The notes under the pieces are model-generated. The model searched no databases. It was not told the origin of the DNA and saw only the letters and a list, made by a program, of their open reading frames with translations. A stretch of DNA of 64,000 bases from Azoarcus sp. Lineage in GTDB: Bacteria > Pseudomonadota > Gammaproteobacteria > Burkholderiales > Rhodocyclaceae. A program made the translations under genes and the position numbers. The stretch is taken from positions 56,851 through 120,850 of the forward strand of contig JAISCE010000011.1 of assembly GCA_031265765.1 (NCBI GenBank), written 5' to 3'. Each line of letters starts with the position of its first letter. Position 1 is the stretch's first letter. Below are positions 17,463 through 26,360 of this stretch, one piece after another.

Positions 17463-17497
17463 TGACGGTTCTTTCCCGAAAGCCAGGGTAGGATATG

Positions 17498-17524
17498 AGC
17501 GCGCTTTCGAGCGCGCTTTTTTTT
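17498..17524 (+). terminator. Intrinsic terminator of the PEP-CTERM gene
   Basis: AGCGCGC (17498-17504), loop TTTCGA, GCGCGCT (17511-17517), then T to 17524. It lies 36 nt after the stop codon. Confidence 0.85.
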
Positions 17525-17547
17525 CAGTGCGTCCAGCATGGACGCTT

Positions 17548-18510
17548 TCACCAGCCCGGATTGGCGCGGCGGGCGGCGGCGATTTCGGCGCGGATGATCT
17601 GGAAATGCTTGAAACGGCGCGCGGCGATGAAGCCTGCGTCTACGGCTGCGCGGAGTTCGCACCCCGGTTCGGCCTCGTGGCGGCAGTCGCGGAAACGGCA
17701 TTGTCCCAAATAAGGACGGAATTCGACGAAGGCGGCCTCCAGCGCCGTGGCATCGATGTGGGCAAGGCCGAATGCTTGCAGGCCGGGGCTGTCGATGAGC
17801 CAGCCGTCGCCGCGCGGGTAGAGGCGGGAAAGTGTCGTGGTGTGGCGGCCGCTGTCGAGCGCCTCGGAGATTTCGGCGGTGGCCGCCGATGCCTCGGGTA
17901 CGAGGGCGTTGACGAGGGTGGATTTGCCCATGCCCGACTGGCCGATGAGAATGGCGCGCTCGCCGTGCAGCCATGGCGTGAGCGCATCCGCGCCCGTCAG
18001 CGCCGAGAGTTCGAGCACGGGATAGCCGAGCGCGGCGAAGATTTGCAGCCGCTCGCGCGCCGCGGGCAGGCTGGCGACAAGGTCCGCCTTGTTGAGCGCG
18101 ATCAATGCGGAAAGGTTTTCACTCTCCGCCGCCGCGAGGCAGCGCGACACCAGCAGGCCGGAGAAACCCGGCTCGGGCGCGACGACGACGACGACGCGGC
18201 TGAGATTGGCGGCAATCAGCTTTTGACGAAACGCATCGGAGCGCCACAGCAAATTGCGGCGCGGATGCAAGGCTTCGATGACGCCGAGTCCGTCGCCTGC
18301 GGGCGCGATGTCGACTTCGTCGCCGCAGGCGTAGGCATTTTTTTTGCCTCGCGTATGGCAACGCACGACGCCCATGGCGGTACGCACTTCAAAGTGGCGG
18401 CCAAAAGCGGCGGTGACGATGCCGGAAAGGCGCGCGTCCGTTCGCGGCGGGGAAGATCGGCGGGCATTCTGCGACACAGGCTTGAACGGTATCAACGTGT
18501 TGAGTTCCAC
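17548..18510 (-). CDS. rsgA: Ribosome small subunit-dependent GTPase A
   Basis: RsgA is a late assembly factor that checks the decoding centre of the 30S subunit. The 320-residue protein has an N-terminal OB domain (about 28-80), a circularly permuted GTPase domain with G4 NKAD (140-143) before G1 GQSGMGKST (190-198), and a C-terminal zinc motif with C-x4-C-x-H-x5-C (CRFRDCRHEAEPGC). The first 27 residues are not conserved. It is divergent from yajC. Confidence 0.95.
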   Translation of the reverse strand: MELNTLIPFKPVSQNARRSSPPRTDARLSGIVTAAFGRHFEVRTAMGVVRCHTRGKKNAYACGDEVDIAPAGDGLGVIEALHPRRNLLWRSDAFRQKLIAANLSRVVVVVAPEPGFSGLLVSRCLAAAESENLSALIALNKADLVASLPAARERLQIFAALGYPVLELSALTGADALTPWLHGERAILIGQSGMGKSTLVNALVPEASAATAEISEALDSGRHTTTLSRLYPRGDGWLIDSPGLQAFGLAHIDATALEAAFVEFRPYLGQCRFRDCRHEAEPGCELRAAVDAGFIAARRFKHFQIIRAEIAAARRANPGW

Positions 18511-18592
18511 GGTGTGCTGGTTTGGATCAACATTGAACCGTTCGGACGCATTTGTCCAAGCTTTGCGGACGCGGAATCGCCGCGGCGGCTGT

Positions 18593-18598
18593 TATAAT
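18593..18598 (+). promoter_or_regulatory. Likely -10 element of the yajC-secDF operon
   Basis: A consensus TATAAT lies 34 nt before the yajC start in otherwise GC-rich sequence. No good -35 hexamer is found at 16-18 nt, so this is a partial prediction. Confidence 0.45.
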
Positions 18599-18631
18599 CC
18601 ACCGTTTTTGCAATCGAACGGGAGTTGCCAC

Positions 18632-18979
18632 GTGCTGATTTCAACCGCCTACGCCCAAGCCGCCGATACCGCCGGACAAACCGTCGACGCCGCCGCGCCC
18701 GCCGGGGGCCTCGCGGGCTTCCTGCCCTTGATCCTGATGTTCGTGGTGCTGTGGTTCCTGATGATCCGCCCGCAAATGAAGCGATCCAAGGAACACAAGG
18801 CCATGCTCGAAGCCTTGTCCAAAGGGGATGAAGTCATCACCAACGGCGGCATCGCCGGCAAGGTCGTCGATATAGGCGACGGCTTTATCCAGGTCGAGAT
18901 CGCCGCCAATACCGTCGTTCCGGTGCAGAGACAGGCCATCACCACCGTTCTCCCCAAAGGCACCCTGAAAAACCTGTGA
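18632..18979 (+). CDS. yajC: Preprotein translocase subunit YajC
   Basis: This 115-residue single-span inner-membrane protein belongs to the SecDF-YajC complex. One membrane helix (about 28-48, FLPLILMFVVLWFLMI) is followed by RPQMKRSKEH and the small cytosolic domain with GDEVITNGGIAGKV. The start is GTG 18632, with GGGAG at good spacing; the open frame upstream overlaps the rsgA promoter region and is not conserved. secD begins 64 nt after the stop, so yajC, secD and secF are one operon, as in most proteobacteria. tgt is not in front of it here; rsgA is, divergently. Confidence 0.93.
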   Translation: MLISTAYAQAADTAGQTVDAAAPAGGLAGFLPLILMFVVLWFLMIRPQMKRSKEHKAMLEALSKGDEVITNGGIAGKVVDIGDGFIQVEIAANTVVPVQRQAITTVLPKGTLKNL

Positions 18980-19043
18980 GTCTCCTTGCCCGGATGCCGT
19001 CTCCGGACGGCCCGCGCGCCGCCTTTCCGCCAGACCGTCGACC

Positions 19044-20915
19044 ATGAACCGTTATCCTCCCTGGAAAAATACCCTCATCATCGTCATCCTGCTGCTGGGT
19101 CTGATCTATACCTTGCCGAATTTCTACGGCGAAGCGCCTGCCGTGCAGGTCTCCAGCGCCAAAGCCACGCTCGAACTCGACCCCGCCGCCGCGAGCGCGG
19201 ACATCGCCGAGGCGCTCACGGCGGCGGGTATCGAATACAACGGCATCTTCGCGGACACCGCCAGCGTCCGCGTGAGACTCGCCGATGCCGAAACCCAGAT
19301 GCGCGCCAAGGATGTCATCGAGCAAAAGTTCAATCCCGACAGGCGGGATGCTTCCTATATCGTCGCGCTCAACCTGCTGCCGAATTCGCCCGCGTGGCTT
19401 ACCGCATTGCATGCCCTGCCGATGTACCTGGGGCTGGACCTGCGCGGCGGCGTGCACTTCCTGTTGCAGGTCGACATGCCCGGCGCAATCACCCGCAAGC
19501 TCGATACCACCGTTGGCGACCTGCGCGCCCAACTGCGCGAAAAAGACCTGCGCCATGCCGGTATCGAGCGCGATGGCAACACCATCCAGCTTCGCTTCAA
19601 CGAAGCCGCCCTGCGCGACGCGGCGCGCGAGGCGATCCAGTCTTCCGGCAGCGGACTGCAACTGGCCGACCGCGACGACGGCGCCGGCGACTTCCGGATC
19701 GTCGCCACTCTGGGCCTGCAAGCGCAACAGGCCATCCGCGACTCCGCCATCAAACAGAACATCACCACCTTGCACAACCGCATCAATGAACTCGGCGTCG
19801 CCGAGCCGGTGATCCAGCAACAAGGGCAAGATCGCATTGTCGTGCAACTGCCCGGCGTGCAAGATGTCGCCCAGGCAAAAGACATCCTGGGGCGCACCGC
19901 CACGCTCGAACTGCACATGGTCGACGACAGGCAGGAGGCGCTGGAAAGCGCGCTCTCGGGCAAGCCGCCCTACGGCACGGAGTTGTACACCGAGCGCAGC
20001 GCCCGCGGCGATTATCCGATCCTGCTCAAGAAGCAGGTCGAACTCACCGGCGAATCCCTGACCGATGCCCAGGCCGGTTCCGACGAAAACGGCGAACCGG
20101 CGGTGCACCTCACCCTGGATAACGTCGGGGCGAAGAAATTCCGCACCCTCACGAGCCAGAACGTCGGCAAGCGCCTGGCGATCCTGCTGATCGAGAAGGG
20201 CAAGGGCGAAGTCGTCACCGCGCCGGTCATCAGAACCGAAATCGGCGGGGGGCGGGTGCAAATCTCCGGCAGCATGAAATCCGCCGAAGCCAGCAAGACC
20301 GCCTTGCTGCTGCGCGCCGGGGCGCTGGCGGCCCCGATGGAGATCATCGAGGAGCGCGCCATCGGCCCGAGCCTCGGTAAAGAAAACATCGAAAAAGGCT
20401 TCTATTCCACGCTCTGGGGTTTCATCGTCATCGTGGTATTCATGTGCGTCTATTACATGCTGTTCGGGCTGGTTTCGTCGATTGCGCTCACCGCCAACCT
20501 GCTGCTGCTGGTGGCGCTGCTCTCGTTCCTGCAAGCGACCCTGACCCTGCCCGGCATCGCCGCCATGGCGCTCACCCTGGGGATGGCGATCGACTCCAAC
20601 GTGCTCATCAACGAACGCATCCGCGAAGAACTGCGCAACGGCTGCACTCCGCAAGCGGCGATCTCCGCCGGTTACGAGCGCGCCTGGAATACGATTCTCG
20701 ACTCCAACATCACCACCCTCATCGCGGGTCTCGCGCTCCTGGTTTTTGGCTCGGGACCTGTACGCGGCTTCGCCGTCGTGCATTGCCTGGGCATCCTGAC
20801 CTCGATGTTCAGCGCCATCCTGGTATCGCGCATGCTGATCAACTTCCTCCATGGCCGCCGCCGCAAACTCGTCGCACTCTCGATCGGCACGGTGTGGAAA
20901 CCGGGCAATAACTGA
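19044..20915 (+). CDS. secD: Protein translocase subunit SecD
   Basis: SecD, with SecF, uses the proton (or sodium) gradient to pull preproteins through SecYEG from the periplasmic side. The 623-residue protein has one N-terminal membrane helix, the large periplasmic P1 domain (LGLDLRGGVHFLLQVDM), and five C-terminal helices with motifs GMAIDSNVLINERIREE and GPVRGFAVVHCLGI. Length and order are typical. It sits between yajC and secF. Because this organism makes a Na+-pumping NQR, sodium coupling is conceivable but nothing here shows it. Confidence 0.96.
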   Translation: MNRYPPWKNTLIIVILLLGLIYTLPNFYGEAPAVQVSSAKATLELDPAAASADIAEALTAAGIEYNGIFADTASVRVRLADAETQMRAKDVIEQKFNPDRRDASYIVALNLLPNSPAWLTALHALPMYLGLDLRGGVHFLLQVDMPGAITRKLDTTVGDLRAQLREKDLRHAGIERDGNTIQLRFNEAALRDAAREAIQSSGSGLQLADRDDGAGDFRIVATLGLQAQQAIRDSAIKQNITTLHNRINELGVAEPVIQQQGQDRIVVQLPGVQDVAQAKDILGRTATLELHMVDDRQEALESALSGKPPYGTELYTERSARGDYPILLKKQVELTGESLTDAQAGSDENGEPAVHLTLDNVGAKKFRTLTSQNVGKRLAILLIEKGKGEVVTAPVIRTEIGGGRVQISGSMKSAEASKTALLLRAGALAAPMEIIEERAIGPSLGKENIEKGFYSTLWGFIVIVVFMCVYYMLFGLVSSIALTANLLLLVALLSFLQATLTLPGIAAMALTLGMAIDSNVLINERIREELRNGCTPQAAISAGYERAWNTILDSNITTLIAGLALLVFGSGPVRGFAVVHCLGILTSMFSAILVSRMLINFLHGRRRKLVALSIGTVWKPGNN

Positions 20916-20949
20916 CCGCCGGACGGGAAACGCAAGGAAAACTCGCATC

Positions 20950-21882
20950 ATGGAATTCTTCCGCATCAAGAAAGACATCCCGTTCATGCGCTATGCGCTG
21001 GTGTTCAACGTGATTTCGTTCGCCACCTTTATTGCCGCGGTGCTTTTTCTTGCCTTTCGCGGCTTGCATCTGTCGGTCGAATTCACCGGCGGCACCCTGG
21101 TCGAAGTCGGCTACGCCGAAGCCGTCCAGCTCGAACCCATACGCCAGGCGTTCGCCGCCGACGGCTACCCCGACGCCCAGGTGCAGAACTTCGGCAGCGC
21201 CCGCGATGTGCTGATTCGCTTGCCCAACCGCGAAGGCACCGACGCATCCCTCGTCACCGAACGAGTCAGGGCAACGCTGCAAAAAGTCGAAGGGCCGCAA
21301 GCCGAAGTGCGCCGCGTCGAGTTCGTCGGCCCGCAAGTCGGCAAGGAACTCGCCAACGACGGCGCGATGGCGCTGCTGCTCGTCATCATCGGCATCGTGC
21401 TTTACCTCGCGCTCCGGTTCGAGTGGCGCTTCGCGGTATCGGCGATCATCGCCAACCTGCACGATATCACCATCATCCTGGGCTTCTTCGCCTTCTTCCA
21501 ATGGGAATTCTCGCTGCCGGTACTGGCGGCGGTGCTGGCGGTGCTCGGTTACTCGGTCAACGAATCCGTCGTCGTCTTCGACCGCGTGCGCGAAACTTTC
21601 CGCAAGCGGCGCGACATGAACACGCCCGAAGTCATCAATCACGCCATTACCAGTACCATCTCGCGCACCATCATCACCCACGGCAGTACGCAGGTCATGG
21701 TGCTGTCGATGCTGATCTTCGGCGGCGAAACCCTGTACTACTTCTCGCTGGCGCTCACCATCGGCATCTGTTTCGGCATTTATTCTTCGGTACTGGTCGC
21801 CAGCCCCCTGGTGATGTGGCTCGGCGTCTCGCGCGAACAATTCGCCAGGGCAAAGACGAAAAAACAGGAAGCCGTGGTCTGA
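20950..21882 (+). CDS. secF: Protein translocase subunit SecF
   Basis: This 310-residue partner of SecD has six membrane helices and the family motifs VEFTGGTLVEV, GYSVNESVVVFDRVRE and the C-terminal LTIGICFGIYSSV. ATG 20950 has AAGGAAA upstream; the frame is open further upstream but only as a shadow of secD. It ends the yajC-secD-secF operon; 34 nt separate it from secD. Confidence 0.96.
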   Translation: MEFFRIKKDIPFMRYALVFNVISFATFIAAVLFLAFRGLHLSVEFTGGTLVEVGYAEAVQLEPIRQAFAADGYPDAQVQNFGSARDVLIRLPNREGTDASLVTERVRATLQKVEGPQAEVRRVEFVGPQVGKELANDGAMALLLVIIGIVLYLALRFEWRFAVSAIIANLHDITIILGFFAFFQWEFSLPVLAAVLAVLGYSVNESVVVFDRVRETFRKRRDMNTPEVINHAITSTISRTIITHGSTQVMVLSMLIFGGETLYYFSLALTIGICFGIYSSVLVASPLVMWLGVSREQFARAKTKKQEAVV

Positions 21883-21940
21883 AACGCCGCGGATCTTCCC
21901 GGCTTTGCCGATGAATGCCGGGAAGGCCGGCCGGATGCGC

Positions 21941-23845
21941 TCATTGCCCGGCGCGGTTTTCCAGTTCTTCCCAACGCGCAAGGACAAGGTCGAGTTCGGC
22001 GGCGATTTCGTCGAGGCGCGCGCCAAGCCGGGCGGCGTCTTTCGGCGCGTCGCGGTATAGCGCCGGGTCGGCCAGCCGCGCCTGGAGCGCGCTTTCTTCG
22101 GCTTCGAGCGCGCCGATACGATCCGGCAGCGCGGCGAGTTCGCGCTTTTCATTGAAGCCGAGTTTACCGTCGCGTCCGCCGGGAAGCGCCTGCGGCGGCG
22201 CGGGGCGGATGCCGGCGGGACGCCGGGCGTCGTCGTGCGCGGCGTCCCGCTCCCGGCGCGCACGTTGCCATTCTTCATAGCCGCCCGCGTATTCCTCCCA
22301 GCGGCCATCGCCTTCGGCGGCGATGATCTGGGTGGCGACGTTGTCGAGAAAACTGCGGTCGTGGCTGACGAGGAACAGGGCGCCATCGTAGCCGGAAAGC
22401 AGTTCTTCGAGCAGGTCGAGGGTTTCGATGTCGAGATCGTTGGTCGGCTCGTCGAGTACGAGAACATTGGCGGGGTGCGCGAACAGACGCGCCAGCAGCA
22501 GGCGGTTGCGTTCGCCGCCGGAGAGCGAACGCACCGGCGAGCGCGCCCGTTGCGGCGCGAACAGGAAGTCGCCCAGATAGCCGATGACATGTTTTTTCCC
22601 GCTGGCGGCGTCGATGTAGTCCGCGCCGGGGCTGATGACTTCGGTAAGCGGAAGATCGGGGTCGAGTTGAGCGCGCAACTGGTCGAAATAAGCGACCGAC
22701 AGGCGCGCGCCGCGCCGCACACTGCCTGCGTCGGGGGCGAGTTCGCCAAGGATCAGTTTGAGTAGCGTGGTCTTGCCCGCGCCGTTCGGCCCCATGATGC
22801 CGATGCGGTCGCCGCGCAGGATGCGGACGGAGAAGTCCCGCACGACGACGCGCGCGCCGAAACTTTTATCGACATGGATGAGTTCGGCAACCATTTGTCC
22901 GCTTTTTTCGCCCCGGTCGAGCGCAAGCCTGACTTGTCCGAGACGCTCGCGCCGCGCGGCGCGTTCGCGGCGCAGGGCTTCGAGCCGCCGCACGCGGCCT
23001 TCATCGCGGGTGCGGCGCGCTTCCACGCCCTTGCGTATCCAGGTCTCCTCTTGCGCGAGCAGTTTATCGAAGCGGGCATTCGCTTTTGCCTCGGCATCCA
23101 GTTCCATGGCCTTGCGGCGTCGGTAGTCGGCGAAACGCCCCGGATAGCTCGACAGGCGTCCCCGGTCGAGTTCGAGGATGCGGGTGGCGACGCGATCCAT
23201 GAAAGCGCGGTCGTGGGTAACGACGACGACGGTTCCGGCGAAAGTCTGTATCCAACTTTCGAGCCAGAGAATGCCGTCGAGATCGAGGTGATTCGTGGGT
23301 TCGTCGAGCAGCAAGAGTTGCGGAGCGACGACCCAGGCCCGCGCCAGCGCCATGCGCTTGAGGCCGCCGCCGGAGAGCGCCGCCGTCCGGGCGTCCGCCG
23401 CGAGTCCGAAAGTGGCGATGGCTTGGTCTATGCGTTGGCTCAGATGCCAGCCGTCCGTCGCTTCTATCGCTTGTTGCAGGGCCGCGAGGCGCTCCAGCGC
23501 GCCCGCGCCGGCGTTTTGGGCAACCGCGGCGGCGGCGGCGTGATAGTCGACGAGCAGGCGCGAAGCTTGGCCGAGCGCGGCGGCGATAGTGGAATAAATG
23601 TCGGATTCGAGTTTGAAATCCGTTTCTTGTGGTACATAAGCGGTGGAGAGTCCCGGTTGACGCCAGATCGCGCCGCCGTCGAGCGCGGACTGTCCGGCCA
23701 GGACGCGCAGCAGGCTGGATTTACCCGCGCCGTTGCGGCCGATCAATGCAACGCGCTCGCCGGAATCGAGTTGCAGGGCGGCATGATCCAATAGATCGAC
23801 ATGCCCGAAGGCAAGGCAGGCGTCATCAACCGCAAGAAGTGGCAT
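21941..23845 (-). CDS. uup: ABC-F family ATPase Uup
   Basis: This 634-residue soluble protein has two ABC domains and no membrane segment. The first has GRNGAGKS and LSGGGLKRMALARAW, and the second GPNGAGKTT and LSGGERNRLLLAR, each with a LLLDEPTNHLDL- or LVLDEPTNDLDI-type Walker B. The linker WIRKGVEARRTRDEGRV and the C-terminal coiled coil (about 560-634) point to Uup rather than EttA. Uup binds branched DNA and ribosomes; its loss raises precise excision of transposons in E. coli. It is convergent with secF and divergent from the membrane protein at 23882, with a 36-nt gap that must hold both promoters or ribosome sites. Confidence 0.92.
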   Translation of the reverse strand: MPLLAVDDACLAFGHVDLLDHAALQLDSGERVALIGRNGAGKSSLLRVLAGQSALDGGAIWRQPGLSTAYVPQETDFKLESDIYSTIAAALGQASRLLVDYHAAAAAVAQNAGAGALERLAALQQAIEATDGWHLSQRIDQAIATFGLAADARTAALSGGGLKRMALARAWVVAPQLLLLDEPTNHLDLDGILWLESWIQTFAGTVVVVTHDRAFMDRVATRILELDRGRLSSYPGRFADYRRRKAMELDAEAKANARFDKLLAQEETWIRKGVEARRTRDEGRVRRLEALRRERAARRERLGQVRLALDRGEKSGQMVAELIHVDKSFGARVVVRDFSVRILRGDRIGIMGPNGAGKTTLLKLILGELAPDAGSVRRGARLSVAYFDQLRAQLDPDLPLTEVISPGADYIDAASGKKHVIGYLGDFLFAPQRARSPVRSLSGGERNRLLLARLFAHPANVLVLDEPTNDLDIETLDLLEELLSGYDGALFLVSHDRSFLDNVATQIIAAEGDGRWEEYAGGYEEWQRARRERDAAHDDARRPAGIRPAPPQALPGGRDGKLGFNEKRELAALPDRIGALEAEESALQARLADPALYRDAPKDAARLGARLDEIAAELDLVLARWEELENRAGQ

Positions 23846-23881
23846 GGTACTGTTCCCGAAACCGATGGAGATGAGATTCTA

Positions 23882-26014
23882 ATGGCTCTTGCCTGGAACC
23901 CCTTTCGCAAAAACAGCAACAAGGCTTCCGATGAAAGCCGCTTTGCATCCTTGTTCGCGCGTTTTGCCGCGGGCGGCGACGAAATTTCCCTCTGGATGGC
24001 CCTGGTCGATGCGGTGCGGCCCGCCCGCCGCGCGGAAGACGCCGGCAACACACTCGCCGCCCTGACCCGCAGCCTCGCGACCCGGCCCGATGCGCGCGCG
24101 GCGCTGCGCGCCGCCTTGTCGCGGCTTTTCGTCGAGCATAAGCAGGTTTCACTGTATGTCACCTCCGGCATGCTGCCCCATCATGGCTTTCTCAGCGAAA
24201 TGGCCCGCCGCATTTCCCACCGCTTGCTGCCCGATGTGGTCGATACCGGCTATTTACGGGATTTGCTGGCGGTGATTTTTCATTGCAAGGGCGATGAAGA
24301 CTGGGTCGAGGCGGTTTCCGACGAAACCTGGACGGCATTCTTCAATATCATACTGACCGGCGAGGAAGGCGACAGGGAAGGCGACAAGGAAAGCGGCGAA
24401 GCGTGCACGGAGATCGCGGGCGATACGCTGCCGGCGGCGGTCTCCGAAATGCTCGAAGCCCTGCGGATGCTGTCCTATCACGTTTCGTCGATCGGTCTCG
24501 ATCCCGAACTGGTGCGCGTCGATCCCCAACTCGAAGAAGTGGAGTCGCCGTTTCTCGCCCAGAATGCCGAAGTCGTGGAATATCTGCACGCCTACCGCGA
24601 ATGGTGGAGCGACCCCGCCACGCCGCTCGAAAGCGAGGCGCACCTCGGCGTGATGCTCGATCAATGCAATGACGTTTTGCAGCGCGTGCGGCGGCGGGCG
24701 ACCCGGCGCGGAACGAGCCTGACCCTGACCCTGACGCTCGAACGCCTGCACCAACATCTCGACCGCATCCACGAACTGCTCGGCCTGCTGCGCGAATTGC
24801 ACCAATCCCGCGACATCGTGCCGCTTTTGCCGCAGGCCGTCGCGCTGTTCAAGCGGCTGGTGCGGGCCGAATGCCGCAAGAACCGCCTCTCCGACTACTG
24901 GAGCACCAACGTCGGCCTGCTTTCGCGGCGCATGACCGAGAGCGCCGGCAAGACGGGCGAAAAATACATCACCACGACCCGGCACGAATATTTCGCCATG
25001 CTGGGGTCGGCGGCGCTCGGCGGCTTCATCATCGCGCTCATGTCGGCCTTCAAGATCGTGCTTGCCGCTCGGCACATGCCGCCGCTCACCGAAGCCCTGT
25101 GCTTCTGCCTCAATTACGGCATCGGCTTCGCGCTCATCCACATCCTGGGCGGCACCGTCGCCACCAAACAGCCCGCGATGACCGCCAATGCCATCGCCGC
25201 CTCGATCGAGGAGACGCGCGGGAAAATACGCAACCTCGACGATCTCGCCGATACCGTGGTGCGCACCCTGCGCAGCCAGTTCGCCGCCATTGCCGGCAAC
25301 CTCGGCCTTTCCATACCGATGGCGATTTTGTTCTCCTTCGTTTTCTGGCATCTGTCCGGCGCCCCCTTCATCGACGCAGACAAGGCCGATGCCTTGCTCG
25401 CCGATGCCAGCCCCTTGAGCGGCGCGCCGTTTTTCGCGGCGGTCGCCGGAGTCTGCCTGTTTCTTTCCGGCCTGATCGCCGCCTATTACGACAACCTGGC
25501 GGCCTATAACCGCATTCCCGAACGTCTGGCGCAGCTACGCTGGCCGCGCCGTCTGTTCGGCGCAGCAGTCATGCAACGCTTCGCCGCCTACGTCGAAAAC
25601 AACCTCGGCGCGCTGGCCGGCAACTTCTTCTTCGGCTTCCTGCTCGGCGGGGCCACGGCCATCGGCATGCTGTTCGGCCTGCCGCTGGACATCCGCCACA
25701 TCGCCTTTTCCGCCGCCTACACGGGCTATGCCGCCGCGGCCCATAGCTTCGAGTTGCCCGCCGCCGCCGTCGCCATCACCGCGGCGGGGGTTTTGCTGAT
25801 CGGCCTGGTAAATCTACTCGTCAGTTTCACGCTCGCCCTGTACGTGGCAATGCGCTCGCGCGGCATCACGTTCGCGCAGGGGCGCGTCCTGAGTACGCTG
25901 GTGCTGCGGCGTTTCCTTACCCGTCCGCTGACCTTCTTCTTTCCGCCGCTCGCCGATTCGCCTCCCGCGCCGCCGCCGCCGGAGAGCAATGGCGCGGCGG
26001 GAAACGGGGCGTAA
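23882..26014 (+). CDS. Gcr-type family membrane protein (annotated elsewhere as site-specific recombinase)
   Basis: This 710-residue protein matches the family named site-specific recombinase (gonococcal Gcr). It has a long helical cytosolic N-terminal half (about 1-370) and a C-terminal half with six or more membrane helices (MLGSAALGGFIIALMSAFKI, LCFCLNYGIGFALIHILGG, and further helices to about 690), then a Pro-rich tail. I see no catalytic Tyr or Ser recombinase motif, and the membrane topology argues against DNA recombination. The conserved KQPAMTAN block lies between helices. ATG 23882 was preferred over an upstream in-frame start that would overlap uup. Function is unknown; the recombinase name is probably historical. 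Confidence 0.8.
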   Translation: MALAWNPFRKNSNKASDESRFASLFARFAAGGDEISLWMALVDAVRPARRAEDAGNTLAALTRSLATRPDARAALRAALSRLFVEHKQVSLYVTSGMLPHHGFLSEMARRISHRLLPDVVDTGYLRDLLAVIFHCKGDEDWVEAVSDETWTAFFNIILTGEEGDREGDKESGEACTEIAGDTLPAAVSEMLEALRMLSYHVSSIGLDPELVRVDPQLEEVESPFLAQNAEVVEYLHAYREWWSDPATPLESEAHLGVMLDQCNDVLQRVRRRATRRGTSLTLTLTLERLHQHLDRIHELLGLLRELHQSRDIVPLLPQAVALFKRLVRAECRKNRLSDYWSTNVGLLSRRMTESAGKTGEKYITTTRHEYFAMLGSAALGGFIIALMSAFKIVLAARHMPPLTEALCFCLNYGIGFALIHILGGTVATKQPAMTANAIAASIEETRGKIRNLDDLADTVVRTLRSQFAAIAGNLGLSIPMAILFSFVFWHLSGAPFIDADKADALLADASPLSGAPFFAAVAGVCLFLSGLIAAYYDNLAAYNRIPERLAQLRWPRRLFGAAVMQRFAAYVENNLGALAGNFFFGFLLGGATAIGMLFGLPLDIRHIAFSAAYTGYAAAAHSFELPAAAVAITAAGVLLIGLVNLLVSFTLALYVAMRSRGITFAQGRVLSTLVLRRFLTRPLTFFFPPLADSPPAPPPPESNGAAGNGA

Positions 26015-26147
26015 CGGCGTTTCCGGCAGGCCGCCCCGGCGCGGAGCGACTGCGCGCCGGAACCGCGCATGCGTTTGCGGCGCGCCGCGGCAGTTCCCCC
26101 GCCCGCCTGCGGAAGAATCCCGCCGCGCCAAGAAGCGCGGACGGGTT

Positions 26148-26175
26148 TTCACAACGCGGGAAGCTGCCTTACAAT
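26148..26175 (+). promoter_or_regulatory. Sigma-70 promoter of ahcY
   Basis: TTCACA (26148-26153, five of six to consensus), a 16-nt spacer and TACAAT (26170-26175). The predicted start near 26182 is directly before the riboswitch aptamer. Confidence 0.65.
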
Positions 26176-26183
26176 CCAGCCCT

Positions 26184-26272
26184 TCTCCGAGGAGCGTTGC
26201 GAGATTTTCACGATCCCAGGCTCGGAAGCCGCCGCCGTCGAAAATCGGCGGCCCGGTTTCAACGGCGCTCGC
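26184..26272 (+). promoter_or_regulatory. S-adenosylhomocysteine (SAH) riboswitch
   Basis: The leader carries the SAH aptamer signature: CTCCGAGGAGCG with GTTGCGA after it, then AGGCTCGGAA, a variable GC-rich hairpin (26228-26252, GCCGCCG/CGGCGGC), and CAACGGCGCTC pairing back to GAGCG. It lies between the ahcY promoter and its ribosome site (GGAG, 26350). Known SAH riboswitches turn on SAH hydrolase when SAH accumulates, by exposing the ribosome site or preventing termination. No T-tract terminator is seen, which favours translational control. Confidence 0.92.
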
Positions 26273-26360
26273 CCCGACAAACCCTGCCGGATATGGGGCG
26301 GCGGATGCGCCGTGCGCATCCCATCGCCGTTTCCGGCCATAGTCTCGAAGGAGTTCCGCC

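Noticed and set aside
23882..26014. Mobile element suggested by the recombinase family name
   Set aside because: The protein is a membrane protein with no recombinase catalytic motif, no flanking repeats, and base composition like its neighbours.
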